Positions 1 to 12,513 of a stretch of 44,309 bases of DNA are shown here, in pieces. Origin of the DNA: Heterostelium multicystogenum (Eukaryota > Evosea > Eumycetozoa > Acytosteliales > Acytosteliaceae). Both the position numbers and the translations under genes were made by a program. Every line of letters begins with the position of its first letter. Positions within the stretch are counted from its first letter, which is position 1. The notes beneath the pieces were generated by a model. The model was not told where the DNA came from. It saw nothing but the letters and a program-made list of their open reading frames with translations, and did not search any database. The DNA is taken from the NCBI GenBank assembly GCA_003667245.1, contig RCNN01000251.1, forward strand, positions 1-44,309. The letters run 5' to 3'.

Positions 1-731
1 TTAGATATTAAGGGTGGATTGGATGTAAAATGTAAATGATTCAAATCTAGGTCGTGTTAAAGAGAATTCAAACACCAAACAACAGCAATTCTTCCAGTGT
101 ATTGTAATGTATCAGTCTGATCAACCAACCAAATTGGTTGGTGTATGAATCAATGAGTCAGCCACTAACTTGATTGTTTGCTTAATATAGACTCATCCAA
201 ATATAGATAAACCAACATTTAGCAACAGTTTCAACTATTAGATTAAAAGGATGGACAAAAGGCATTCCCATCTGGTGGTGTCTTGAAGTGGAGATATAGA
301 AATCTAGATGACTCGATGATCCACTCAAGGTCAACTGCTGGCCTTCTCCAAGTGGACAGTCTACCACTGTCAATTTTAGATATGAATCGATTGTACCATT
401 CCCACTCAAGAACATTGTCATCTCTATACCAAATCCATCCAGCTCCAGCACCATCAGTCGATCAATTCGACGGATTGTACGAAATACGACAACAAAACAA
501 ACACATCATCTGGAAGATTCCTCTCATCGACGAATCCAACCGTACCGGTTCAAATGGAATTCACTGTCAAAGGTGCATCCACCAACTTCTTCCCAGTACA
601 CGTCAACTTTGTTGCCAAACAACAGTTTATTTCGTCAAGATTGGCAATGTTTTAACAAGAAGAATCCAACACACCAACTAAAATATTCAACCGAGACAAC
701 ATTGATGGTTGATTCCTATGAAATCAATTAA
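1..731 (+). CDS. copD: Coatomer subunit delta (delta-COP), C-terminal part, frameshifted
   Basis: This is the 3' end of the delta subunit of the COPI vesicle coat, which acts in Golgi-to-ER transport. The gene starts outside the window. The mu-homology domain is recognised by pieces in sequence with the family: [74 protein letters not shown] and the family-typical end [14 protein letters not shown], with stop at 729-731. A first exon ends near base 96 and the next starts at 191 after an AATATAG acceptor. The pieces lie in all three frames: I see about eight single-base frame changes (near 48, 232, 262, 320, 440, 555, 633 and 655). No piece is missing and substitutions look normal, so I infer sequence errors rather than decay, but a pseudogene copy is not excluded. 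It converges on the PH-domain gene. Confidence 0.85.
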
Positions 732-1049
732 TTTATAAACAATCACTATAGTACACACTCAACAACAAAAGTTATAATAATAATAGTTTTGAAAATAACA
801 ACATTAATAATAACCATTAAAGCAGTTACAAAAAGAGTTTAAATACACACAAGTAATCCCAAATAACAACAACAACAACAATAATAATAATCATAATAAA
901 TATCTATTGTATTAATTTCATTTCTCTGGCAGGCAACACTAGTGTTTTGTTCTGTCTGTTAATAACCAATATTAAAATAAATGAATAATATTTATTAGTA
1001 TTTCCAATTGATTTTATAGCTTCATGTGTGTGTAGTTGTTGTTTTCTTT
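732..1049. other. Convergent intergenic spacer
   Basis: This AT-rich spacer lies between the ends of two convergent genes. It holds short AAC and AAT runs and presumably both 3' untranslated regions. I see no gene in it. Confidence 0.6.
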
Positions 1050-2178
1050 TTAAAAACTAAAGCTTAAACTTCTGGATTTCTTTGTTATTATCTTTTCATT
1101 ACTATTATTACTACTACTACTATTGTTACTATTATTATTATTACTATTGCCATTAATAATATAGTTATCATCACTATTATTTATGGATAAAGTATGACTA
1201 TTATTACTATTATTACTACTGCTGTTGATATTGTATTTTGTATTGTTCATTTGTTCAAATAGTTTTAAATTGTTTAAGTGTTTATCGTTTTGTTTCTCTA
1301 GTGAAATATTGCTGTTGCTGCTGTTGTTGATTTTTGGAGTGGAGTTTGTTGGGGTGTTATCATTACTATTACTTTTTTCATCATTGTTGCTTCTATCGGA
1401 TGCAAACGATGAGAAAGAAGAGGGCTTCAAAGATGTTTCAATAAAAGAGCTTGAATATCTGTGATAGGACGATGATAGTGACGAAGATGATTGTTGTGAA
1501 GTTTTCTTTAGTGTCGGATGTGCTGTTGTAAATGCTGATGATTTCGATGTGCTGTTGCCATTACCATTGTTGGCTATTGATGCTGATGCTGTAGATGAGT
1601 TCGACAATGCCGAAGATGAGGACGATGTCATTGGCGATAAAGGATGATAAACAGGCTGAACCAAATGCTGAAATATATGGTCTTTTTTTCTGAGTAGCTC
1701 GTCCTCTAAATTTGAACGTCTTGTCATGCTCTCACGTATAGAGTTCTCTGCCTGCTCCATCAAAAGATTCTCAGAGTCCAAATTCGAATGCATCGACAAC
1801 TTTCGTATCCAATCGTCCAAGTCAGGCTTGCTCTCTGCATAGAGATAGAATATTCTGTGAGGTGTAATGATCAGGAATCCAAATTCGCTCTGTATAGTAT
1901 TGAAATCTGTGCAAACCTAGATCAATCAATGACATTAGCAATCAGTTCATCATACTCTAGTCATCTTCAAGAAGTTGATCGATTCGATTCATTGACAATG
2001 GATTTCAACATACATTTACTATTGATTGTTCTAAAGGTATGGATCTATAGTATTTATCATGTGGACTCTTGTGATAATTCAATTGACTGTCTGCGCCTAA
2101 AGAAAACCATCTTTTCTGCCATTTCTTATTGATAATACCCTTTTTAAACAGATATCCTGTCTTTGTTGGCTTTTGCAT
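1050..2178 (-). CDS. PH-domain protein with Ser/Asn-rich tail
   Basis: Two exons, 2014-2178 and 1050-1916, are joined across an intron with GTATGT donor and CTAG acceptor, giving about 343 residues. The ATG at 2178 is chosen because an in-frame stop lies shortly upstream. Residues 6-97 form a pleckstrin-homology domain: TGYLFKKGIINKKWQKRWFSL at the N-terminal strands, the splice in the middle, then FLIITPHRIFYLYAES and the C-terminal helix DDWIRKL with its invariant Trp. PH domains bind phosphoinositides or proteins, usually recruiting the protein to membranes. After residue 100 a short charged helix is followed by a low-complexity Ser/Asn/Thr tail to the end, typical of dictyostelids. No catalytic domain is visible, so the specific role is unknown. 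It shares a 1 kb divergent promoter region with the BRO1 gene. Confidence 0.85.
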
Positions 2179-3221
2179 ATTATCTACAAAATTGTGAATC
2201 TTATCTAACTATTTTTATATATATTATTATTGATTTGATTAAAGACTTTATATACTGTTTGATCAATGTATATATGTGTAGAATTTGGTGTGACTGTTAC
2301 TAATCTAACTACCTATAATATTGAAGTAAAATAATGACTTGAAACTAAACTACAAATTGTGATATTAACTATGATAATGATAATGATGACTAAGTTGATG
2401 ATAATGATAATGATTGATATGCTATTTATTAATATTAATAGGCAGCATTTACTAATATTATTAATAATAATAGTATTGAGCAAATCCTTATTTTGATTTT
2501 CCTTTTTTCGCACTAATCAAAGGTAGTCATGTAATGCACACATTTGCCTTTATTTTTATTTTTTTATTTTTGACAGCACAAGCTTCTTCTTGTGTAAGTT
2601 TTTTAAAAAACAAGCCAATCAATCCAACTTCCAAAAATATCAAAAAATGAAATCTTTCATAGACTACCCTAGTATTAATTTTAATATTAATAAAAATGAA
2701 TGGAATAACATTGTAGAGCAAGTTTTTAGAAAATAAAACAAAACCCAAAATTTAATTCTTTAAATTCACTTAAATAAACATCAACATCATCTAAAAACTA
2801 AAACTCTTAAAGTCAGGAATGTAATAAAACTAAATAAATAAATATTAGTAATACTACTAATAATTTTTTTATGGAACAAATTGCACATTTTTAAAATTGT
2901 GATACTTCCATCTATGTGTGTTGTTTTTTTGAAAGATGTTTTTGTCCAAAAAACCAAACAAAACAAAAAATTAAAAGTTCACTCTTCATTTATAACCACA
3001 GCTGCATGGTTTATTTAAAATTTTAATAAATAATCATTGTTGAACTCATAACTAACTAATTAATTGTATAATCACATATATATATTATTTTTTAGTTTCA
3101 TATTTATTTACATTACATAATTTAGCAGTTACAAATCAAATATACACATAGATATATTGTTTATTTATCTCTTTATCTCTACCATTATTCTTATCTTTAG
3201 TTATAGATTTATTGGATAAAA
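2179..3221. other. Divergent intergenic region, AT-rich
   Basis: About 1 kb separates two divergent genes and should hold both promoters. It consists of AT-rich sequence with T runs and ATA/AAT tracts. Short ORFs here are low-complexity and are not supported as genes. Confidence 0.6.
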
Positions 3222-4502
3222 ATGTCAATGGAAGAACCACAACCTTTGAAGTTGTTTATTACAAAGCTTGATTTACCGCAATCGAAAAGAGTGCAGTTTG
3301 AAAAGGTGATAAGAACTCAGACAGTACAATCAAATCAGTATCTTGCTGATGCTTCACAAAAAAGAAATGAATTGATGATGGTCATCATTGAAAAGAGTCC
3401 TGCTTCATCTGTTATCAAAGCAATTGAGAAATATTTACCAGATCTATATTCTTTGATTATAAGTAAGCGAAATCACTTTTTAATATAAAGTTGTGTTTAG
3501 TAATGTATTAATAATACAGTCTTTGGTTTTAGCAATTGAAAATAATCCAAATGTTCGGCTCAATGAACATATGTGTTTTGATTGGACAAGTTTTGCGAGC
3601 ATAAAAACTTTCTATGCTGCCTACTCTTTGAGAAATGAGTTGGTCATGGTATTGATGCTCTATGGAATGGCCCACTTTAACAGAGTCTCAGAAATCAACG
3701 ATATCTTGAACGAAGACAATTTTGATGAAGATGTCAAACTGATGGTAAATCACCTAAAGATTGCCGCTGGAATATTTGAATTTGTAAATCGTGTAGAATT
3801 ACCTAGGTATTTAGCATCCAAGTTGATATTCAATCATGTCCTTGAAACTAACTAGATTGATTCTAGATGGGCAAAATCTCCGGATGAATTGCATTTGGAA
3901 TGCTCTTCAAATTTATCATTAGGTTTATCATTGTTGTGTGTATCATTAGGAAATTCATTGACTGTTATTAAAGCATTACGATCGAAAACAAGTCATAATT
4001 TAGTGGCCAAGATTTCATGTGAAGCGTGGCACAAAGCTGAGATGGCAAAGAACACTCTAAAAGATCTGGCACACAACTTCAAGAGACTGCCAAAACCTTT
4101 TAGAAACTATCTCACTTCATATACAGCACTACAGCACTCTATTACGATGATGGAAATGGCTAGAGCAGCCATTGATGTGAAACAAATTCCTAATGCACTT
4201 TCCTATTTTGAGGAATCAAGCAATATCATTTCCAAACTAAAGAAACCTGTATGTAATATATTAGCATCTAAACAATTCCCAACTAACTAATTATAATACA
4301 GAGCGATTCACAACAATTGGAGATTCTAAATAGTTTTACAAGCGAAATTAATCATGGAAACCAGACATTGGTCAGACAGAACGAAGTACTCTATTTCGAG
4401 AAAAAGATTGATCACAAGTTGCTAGTTCAACCAGAGCCAAAAGAATTTATTCAACTTATACATTTTCAACCTCCAAATCCAACATTTAATACCATTAATT
4501 AA
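3222..4502 (+). CDS. BRO1-domain protein, BROX-like
   Basis: Four exons, 3222-3462, 3533-3806, 3867-4248 and 4302-4502, splice in frame with GT-AG introns to a 365-residue protein. The ATG follows an A-rich leader (AAAA). The whole protein is one BRO1 domain. The helix with LKIAAGIFEFV (in exon 2) and the closing segment NEVLYFEKKIDHKLL.QPEPKEF near the C-terminus are family hallmarks. BRO1 domains bind ESCRT-III CHMP4 subunits in endosomal sorting and membrane remodelling. The length and lack of a V domain or Pro-rich tail point to the BROX type (about 410 residues in animals) rather than ALIX. Animal BROX ends in a CaaX prenylation box; this protein ends in FNTIN, so membrane anchoring must differ. 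All exons are intact with no frame breaks. Confidence 0.85.
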
Positions 4503-5113
4503 AACAACCCATCCATCCTCATATCACATGCAATGAAATCTATTTCTTTCCTCAACCGAAGAGTCTTGTCGATAATCTAAACATCATCCAAAGTTTTAGA
4601 TATTGGGGGTATGGTATTGTTTAAGTAAAATATATTGCGCACAACTCTTCGACACAAAAATATCTCGCAAAACACTTGTTTTCAAAGCCAAATACAGAAC
4701 CTAAGATTTGCTGATTCAGTTTTTCTTTGATGTAAGTCTACCAACTTTTTGATTGCGAGTTCGATCCAATCAAAATGTTGATGCATCAACAAAACAAGGT
4801 CAAGTTTTTTTAAACATTGAGCACCCAATAACTTGTTGAGTCCCTAAAAATGAGTTGGGGCAAGGAATGTGGTAACCTTTCTACAAACTGCGACCGCTGA
4901 ACGATTCTGACTGCGTATCAAGACAAAATTTACGCAACAATATTCACAAATCTAAAATCTAAGAACTGTTGAGGTTGATCATCAAAATTGACTAAGATCA
5001 ACTTTATTTAGATCATTCTTGTTGCTGTATCAAATTGTTTATTATAATTATAATAGTTATAATAGAGATATAGATATAGATATAGACACACCATAGATCT
5101 TTCTCAGTGGAAA
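4503..5113. other. Intergenic region of higher complexity, possible gene remnant
   Basis: This spacer is less AT-biased and less repetitive than the others. It contains a perfect 16-base palindrome at 4776-4791. On the minus strand around 4560-4960 there is a stop-broken stretch that reads protein-like (for example GAQCLKKLDLVLLMHQHFDW), which might be a decayed exon. No intact gene is visible. Confidence 0.4.
4776..4791. repeat. Perfect 16-base palindrome
   Basis: TGTTGATGCATCAACA reads the same on both strands. It stands alone in the spacer upstream of the TIG-DNase gene. It could be a binding site for a dimeric factor or chance; nothing else supports a function. Confidence 0.5.
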
Positions 5114-8100
5114 ATGATTACATCACGAACACTGCATTCTATAGCCATACTAATAGTATTGGTTGTCGTCAATGCAGTGGCTGTGATCGATGCGATTCAA
5201 ATAGACCAAATGTCTCCCCTTAGAGGATACGAGGAAGGTGGTAACTTGTATGGAGTTCTGTTCTGATTTTGCATTTTTGTTTTGATCATGCCCCTTGGTT
5301 GAGGGTGTTTGGGGTTCACCATATACTAATCTTAATTTCAATTTTTTTTTTCACACACAAGTTTTGTGATTGTCGGAAGTGGCTTTCCAAGCATCCCTGT
5401 GTTGTCTGTGGTTGTTGGCTCCAGTGCACCAGCCACCTTTTCATTCTTTATTAATACAGGTAACGAATATGTTTGGATTGTTCCGCATGTACCTTTGGAT
5501 AGTAGCTCTAAGAAGCGTAAGTTTGGTTCCTCCTCGGCAACCTTCTATATGCATTTCGATGTAAATGCAGCTCCTTACTTTAGCGGAGATTTTGAATATG
5601 TTCAACCTTTGATCGAAAGCTTCTCTCCAATGGCTTACTATCCCAGTCCCAATGGAAGAACCATGAGAATCAATGGTCACAACTTCATCATTAATGAAAG
5701 GGATGTAGCTCCCCAGGTCGAGCTGGTTCGTCATGATAGCGTGGCCCATACTCTCACGGTTACCAGCACCAAGGCAACTGAACTTGTAGCTATATTGCCA
5801 ACTATTGATCCAGCAGACTTGGGTGGATATACGTTACGATTGACCTTTTTGGGTCGATTCTCCATCACTGCTTCTTCAAACTTTGACTATGTTTTACCGG
5901 TTGTCACTGATATCAGACCAAATCGTGGAGTATCCGGAGCCTCACACACTATTGTGCTGAGTGGAAAGCATCTCTACGATAACGTAGGCTTACCCTTATC
6001 CAAAATAACAATTGGAACCCAATCATGTACCGATGTCCAAGTGGATTCTGATACAGGTGATCTCAGTTGTCAAACACCCTCAGTCGAGCTCGATCCCGGT
6101 CAAATTAACGAACAGAACATTGGATTAACGATCGATATTCAACAGGCATTCTGTGATAAAACATTTGTATACTACCGTAGGTTTCTACACTGCAGATATG
6201 TGAGGACTTAGTCAAAGTACATTACTAATAACATTTGTTTACCAACAGATCCTGTAATACTTAGTGTAGAGCCAAAAAGTGGACCGACCATTGGTGGAAC
6301 AGTAGTTGTTGTTTCCGGACAATATTTGATTGATGTTAGTGCCGCTTCAATCGGTGGTGTTGCATGTGTTATTGATATGACCTCGATTTCACCCGATAGC
6401 TTTAGGTGTACAACTGGTCCATTCAATATGGTTGATGAAAGTGGTTATACTCATAACTTGATTGCTACAATTGGAGGCACTCAATATAGTTCTCCGGATA
6501 CCGAGAAGTTTACTTACTATGAGCCCAAGATCAATTCAATTGGACCAAGCAAGATCATTGACAAGGCCAACTGGGTGGTTACGATCCTAGGAAGCGGATT
6601 CTACCAAAACAACAAGGTAAAGATTGGAGATCAAGAGTATACTCCATCGATGGGCTCAACTGATAGCTACCTGTTTATAGAAGTTGATGCCAGTAAGTTT
6701 TCAATCGGTGTTTTTAATCTTCTTGTCAATTCCGATGGAATTGACTCCAACACTGTCCTATTTGAAGTAGCTAAACCTGTGATCACTGCTGTCGAGCCAG
6801 CACTTGGATATCTCTTCTCTGAAACCAAAGTAACTTTGCACATCCAAGATTTTCCCGCTTGGATTGACTAAAGACGAAATAGATGATCTTATTATTGTGA
6901 AAATCAAGGACAAAGAATGCATAGGAGTTGCACAGCTTGATGATACTAAACTGATTTGTACTGTTCCACCAAGCGATGTATCACAACCAGAGGATATATC
7001 ATTCTCTATCAAGAAAGTAGACTATACATCAACGGTACAATTCACTTATTTTGAGCCAACAGTAACCGCACAATCCCAAACTACTACCACTCCAAAGGGT
7101 GGAGGAACTCTCGTCATTGATGGAACCAACTTGGATGTAGTCTCCACAATAAAGCTGGATGGCCAAAACATTGATACTGCCACCTGTATTATCCAAGTGG
7201 CACAAATCACCTGTACCATTCCAGCGCACCCACCAGGAAACTTCCCCATTGTATTGGTTGTAGTGGACTCCGAATACGAAGAGCATCAATACAATACTGG
7301 CACCGACATCAACTACGTCGGTCCAACCATCACCGAAATCGTACCAAAACAGAATTCAAAGAAACATCCAACCACTATCACAATTAAAGGAAAAGGATTT
7401 GGAAATATGCCTGGTTTGATTACAGCCAATGTTGGAGCCAATGCGTGTACCAATATCGATATTCTAGAAAACGATGTTCAGATATCATGTGATATTCCAG
7501 CACTTCAGGCAACGACCTATGATGTGGAGGTGCAAGTTAAGCCCTCGGCAACACAGCCAGCAGTTGCATCGATGGACAAGATTACTTTTACCTCTCAAAC
7601 CTTATCTTGTCTGGCACCAGTAGCCGATGAAGTGACAAGTAAAGCAGTGGACTGGTGGTTCATCTACAAGCTCAAATTTGGCAACAATGCATATCTCTAT
7701 ATTGACTCGACAATGGATAATCTTGTAAGAAAGGAGAACTTACAAAATCATGGTACAACCAAATATAGTGCCGTTGAAGCGACATTCCTCCAGTACAATG
7801 ATTACTACCATTTATTCTTTAATGATCAGCCTGACACCAGAACAGATCAAGGAAAAGAGGTAATTCAAAAGACAGGAAAGGAAAGGGACATGGACACATG
7901 AAAGGTAGCTATGAGATAAGAAATCCTTCGAGCAAACTAACATTGTAACTAACAACTGTACAACTTTCAAGGTATGATTTTTTTGGGATGACCCCGATCC
8001 AGTGACCTCACATGTTCACGGTATACACATGGGTAAGCATCATCAGCAAAGTTGAATATAAAGTTAATTATCTATACTAAATCAAGATTTCAGTACATTC

Positions 8101-11100
8101 CAATCCAACATTTCCATCATATTCCGCGAAAAACAGGTTCTGCAATCAATGGCCCAAGCTCAGGAGTAAAATTCTTAGGTAAAGTGGACAACAGTCAGCA
8201 TTTCTTTTGCTATTCTTTCAATCATCTCGACGAGGTGGCACGCTACGTATCTTTCAATGATGGAACGCTACTAGAAAAGAGTAGCCTATTCCCTAATATG
8301 GTTACGAGACAAAATGAATTTCCATACCTCTATGACTATCTAACTCAACACCTTAGGCTACACGCCTCGTACCCCGGGAACTGGTCCTCCCGTAAAAAAA
8401 CCCAGTGATTTGATGAAAGATTGCCAAGATGTCATTGGCTCACAAGTCGCACTCGAGAATATATGTTGGTGGAAAACACCTTCAATTACCATCGCCAATG
8501 GAAAGCTCAATGCTTACTACTACATGAAGATTGGAACAAATTTCGACACAAAGAATAGTCCCTTCCCAAGTACGGCCCTTCCTCGTCCTGCCACACTGAG
8601 TCCATATATCTTGGCCAAAAGAGGGAACGGCTAAGTATGATGGTATTGATCTATGGATGGTTGTTGCCGATCATCTACAAAAGAAGTTGTTTGTTGAAAT
8701 GTACTATAAATCTTTTAATCAAATGCGTCCCACTGAGCAAGTATTAAATATAGGAAATTTTGAACTTGTACCAAATCTTGTCGTCAAGACACCAACAGCA
8801 ACTGGTGGATATATATATAATGATTTTAAATACTCTGGAAAAGGTAATGATCATTCCAAATTTGGTGTTCCAATGTACCCTGCATACGATGCAAATGCAA
8901 TGAATCCCAACGAGAATTACTTTTGTATTGGTGACAGCAACAGACATAATGGTCAAGGTGGCAGAGGAGGCGGTGTCATATGTATCCAGCATCCCACATT
9001 GGTCTATCAGTTCAACAGAATGGTTACAGACTATAATACATACACTACAGCTGGTGCAATAACCAGTCCAAATAAAGGCACGACCATTACACTATTCTCT
9101 GCAGTGGTCCAGTCAATCAAAGTTAATAGACCAGTAACTTGGGCTAATCCCATTCAAATTCAGGTCAAGGACTACATCAATAGTGTTCATATCACCAAAT
9201 CCCCGCCAGAAATTTACGAGGTAAAAGCCTCAACTATGGCAGATCCATATGATGTACTCGCTGAGTTCAAAGCATTAAGAAATTCCAAAACCCATACTGT
9301 TGGAACATCGGGTGAGGCTACTTCTGTCACCGGTACTCCTACGATGCCAGCTACAGAGCCAGATATTTTGAATTACATCTCCACCGACATCATGACCCTC
9401 CATTACCATGCCTTCGATAATCTCATTGGATCAATTTGCGCATATGACGCAGCGATTACCAGCTGCTCGAAAGAGAATGCTCGGGTTACCGAAATCGAAC
9501 ATGATGTGCCATTTGGTTATACTACCCCAAACTTCCCAGCAGCATTCCCACCTATCATATGGAGCTGTACAAACACTGAGGACATATAATCTTAATGCCA
9601 ACAAGGACTTCAAGCTACTGCAATATGTATCTGAATTTATGACAAAGCTCCCCAATGCCAAGAGAAATACCTATCAGTTTATGGTTGACAATGGAGGTAC
9701 CATTTTATCGGCACGCTTCCAGCCTCCTTTTATCATTCGTTTGACTGATGATTTGTGTAAGGAAGAAATTGCATACTTTATGACACTTCACTATATCTAC
9801 TATCAAGGCGGTGCCCCAGCAGAGGATACCCTCCTCTACAGCATCGGTCCAAACACTCCAAACTGGGCAAATGGAATCATTTTAGCTATTTCCAAGAAGC
9901 TTTATAATGTAACATCAACTATCCACTTAACATTATGTTGTTTCACTTTATTAATATATTTCATTTTCACTTATAGAGCTTATACCTTGGTAAAGATGCA
10001 TCCTTTGAAGATTGTTTCGGTGAGGTATTTGAGGACTTCCTTAATATTGAAGATTATTCAGAGTAACTATATTGAACATTGTCATATGGCAACTTTTACA
10101 ATATGCTTAATATTAACTTTAACATCCTTCCACAGTGATAAATCAATGGACAGTCCAAGCAACGATGTGATGACAAGAAGATCAGCCGTAGCTGCTTGGG
10201 ATTGGATGAGTATTACTTATTCAGATGGATTAGGTTCAAGACTGAATAGACTCGACAATTCAGATATAATTCCAGTTGAATATTTAATCAAGCTATTGAT
10301 AAAGACTCGTCGAAATAGCGGTGTGAACTCAATGGAGGACTTTGCACGTCTTGTCAATAAGAAATACAAAACAGAGACTAACTTCAAGAATATTCTCATC
10401 AGTAACTATGTTATAAAGCCACCTGCACCAAAACAAAAAGGTGGATCCATATGGCAATGTTATTCTGATGAAAGTCGCATCGAATGATAACTTCCAATCA
10501 AGGCTGCTGCAAACAGTAGAACAATCAATTACTGCAAATCGAAAACCACTTTCTCCAAAATGAGCGATCACTTGAAACCGGTATTAAACAACTTCTTCGT
10601 TCATTTATGCTAACCATGAATGAAACTAGCATGGCCTCACTCACACCATATGAACAAGAAAAGTTGGAGAAAGCCCTCGACAAATGGATAACTATTTACA
10701 ACATGAGCCAAGCAATCAAGGTATTAGTATTGGATCCAATCAACGACATCTATCATCAGCCCATCAAGTATATAGATGATATCAATCGTGACATGAATGG
10801 ATATCAAATTGACATTGGTGTTGAACCCATCCCCAATTCAAGGAGAAAAAGATACACTCTTCTGTCACCCCTTTCCATTGTCTCAATAACCCATGTCCTT
10901 GAGAGTAGCATGGCCAGCAGTGTTGCAAGTAAGAAATCATTCGGTGACTTTGAGCTCTATTATATTCCTAGTCCCTATGGATTCGAAGATCGTATCCCAG
11001 ATGGTGGTGGTATGATGATATCCACAATCAACTCTAAAATATGTGACATCTATTTGACTGCATATGTTACTTTTCTACTATGGACCCTATACCTCAACAT

Positions 11101-12416
11101 GCAAAGAAGTTGGACCCATTATTACTTCAGTTGATACTCTACATGGACAGACAGACGGTGGAAATCTGATCACCCTAAATGGAATTAGGTTCACCTCTAC
11201 CATGTCCATTGCAATTGGTGACTCACCATGTCAAACTACCAAAATTGGTGTCGTCAACTAAATTGGCGTGTAAAATTCCTAAAGGAACAGGAAAGAATAA
11301 CCTCATCCAAATATTCAATGACCAAACCATCTTCAACATCCAAAGAACTAAATTCTATTACTCATATGACGCGCCCTCGATTTCGGATGTTTCACCAAAA
11401 ATCATTGAGAGCTTTGGAAGTGATATTTTGACCATTACTGGATCGAACTTTGGTGATAGTGCCAGCAAGGCTAAGGTACTTATTGATGGAAGATTGGAAT
11501 GCTCACCTATCATTGGAATTTCATCTACTTCAATTGCATGCTTAACACCATCTGCTATCGGTGATCATAGATCTATCACAGTCTTTGTCGATGGTCAATC
11601 ATCAAGCTACACAATCGAAACTGTTGAATCACAATCGATCGATTTCAGTGGTTTACAAATCAATGCATTCGCTCCAGGCTCTGGTGACCCCAGTGATGTA
11701 ATTGTCGTGCTTGGTAATGGATTTGGTAATGCTGAAGATACCGATTTACCACCACTTCTTTATATCGGTGACAATCTAGTTGAGATCAGCAACTTCACCA
11801 ATGAAGAAATTACTTTTACCTTAGAGTACGATACTTTTACACAACCATTGAAGATTCAAGCTGGTGATCAGTCAGTTGAAAGTCAATTTACCTACCTTCC
11901 ACCAGTGGTATCTCTTTTCAACAATACATTTGTTAAAACCACTGGAGGACTGATTCAAATATATGGCTATGGTTTAGGTTTCTCCTCAAGTGAAATCGAC
12001 TTTACTTTGGAATCTACCGAAATAGATTGTAAATCTTTTGATTACTTTATCGAATGCTATATCCCACCAGGAATTGGTGCCAATCTTAATATTACTGCTG
12101 CCATCTCTGGCCAATCCATTGATCTTGGACACGACTCAATTTCCTATATGCTACCAAGAATCGAATCCTTCGAGAAAAATCACCGAAAATCTACTCCGAT
12201 TCCATGGTTCCAACTTTGTTGCCTGTTGAACTTGGTGTTTCATTCGACTCCGACACCACATACGTCAACTTTAAGTATGGTAACCAAATAGAGAAATGTA
12301 ATCCAACATTCAAAAGTAGTGCCATCTTTGAGTGCTACATCAACTCTATGCCCAAGACCGCCCAAATTTTTGTTGGTGGTCAACCATCAAACTTTCTTAA
12401 TTTGCACCTACAATGA
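5114..12416 (+). CDS. Giant secreted IPT/TIG-repeat protein with embedded DNase II-like domain (frameshifted)
   Basis: The ATG at 5114 opens a signal peptide (about residues 1-23, hydrophobic core IAILIVLVVV). Introns at 5248-5361, 6177-6248, 7905-7971, 8033-8093, 9909-9976 and 10063-10135 have GT-AG ends. Eight IPT/TIG repeats follow (5230-7600; for example VILSVEPKSGPTIGGT). Then comes a DNase II-like domain (about 7630-9040): DWWFIYKL, FFNDQPD, first HxK motif GHMKG at 7892, VHSNPTFPSYS, second HxK motif NDHSKF at 8846, FCIGDSNRH and GGRGGGVICIQHP. A long unrecognised region (about 9060-11090) leads to five more TIG repeats (11100-12410). No C-terminal membrane segment is seen, so it is probably secreted. 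DNase II enzymes cleave DNA at acid pH through the paired HxK motifs, both present. About 13 single-base frame breaks occur (near 6855, 7880, 7985, 8150, 8395, 8630, 9560, 10450, 10560, 11080, 11250, 12170, 12215); no order is lost. That it is a single gene is inferred from continuous TIG/DNase order and in-frame splices. Confidence 0.75.
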
Positions 12417-12513
12417 TTAATCATTCATCTTAATCCAAATAAAAACAATTAATAAAAACGAACGACAATTCATGAAAATTCAGATTATTATTATTTCCTT
12501 TTTTCTATTTTAA

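Noticed and set aside
182..454. Minus-strand ORF of 90 residues
   Set aside because: It is the antisense shadow of the delta-COP domain, whose conserved residues are on the plus strand.
1225..1464. Plus-strand Leu-rich ORF
   Set aside because: It is the complement of the Ser/Asn-rich tail of the PH-domain protein; the Leu run is a translation of the repeat.
2313..2748. Two minus-strand ORFs in the divergent spacer
   Set aside because: They are Ile/Lys/Asn-rich translations of AT tracts with no domain or codon pattern.
5114..12416. Programmed ribosomal frameshifting as the explanation of the breaks
   Set aside because: Breaks are too many, have no shared slippery sequence, go in both directions and affect unrelated genes including RPS3.
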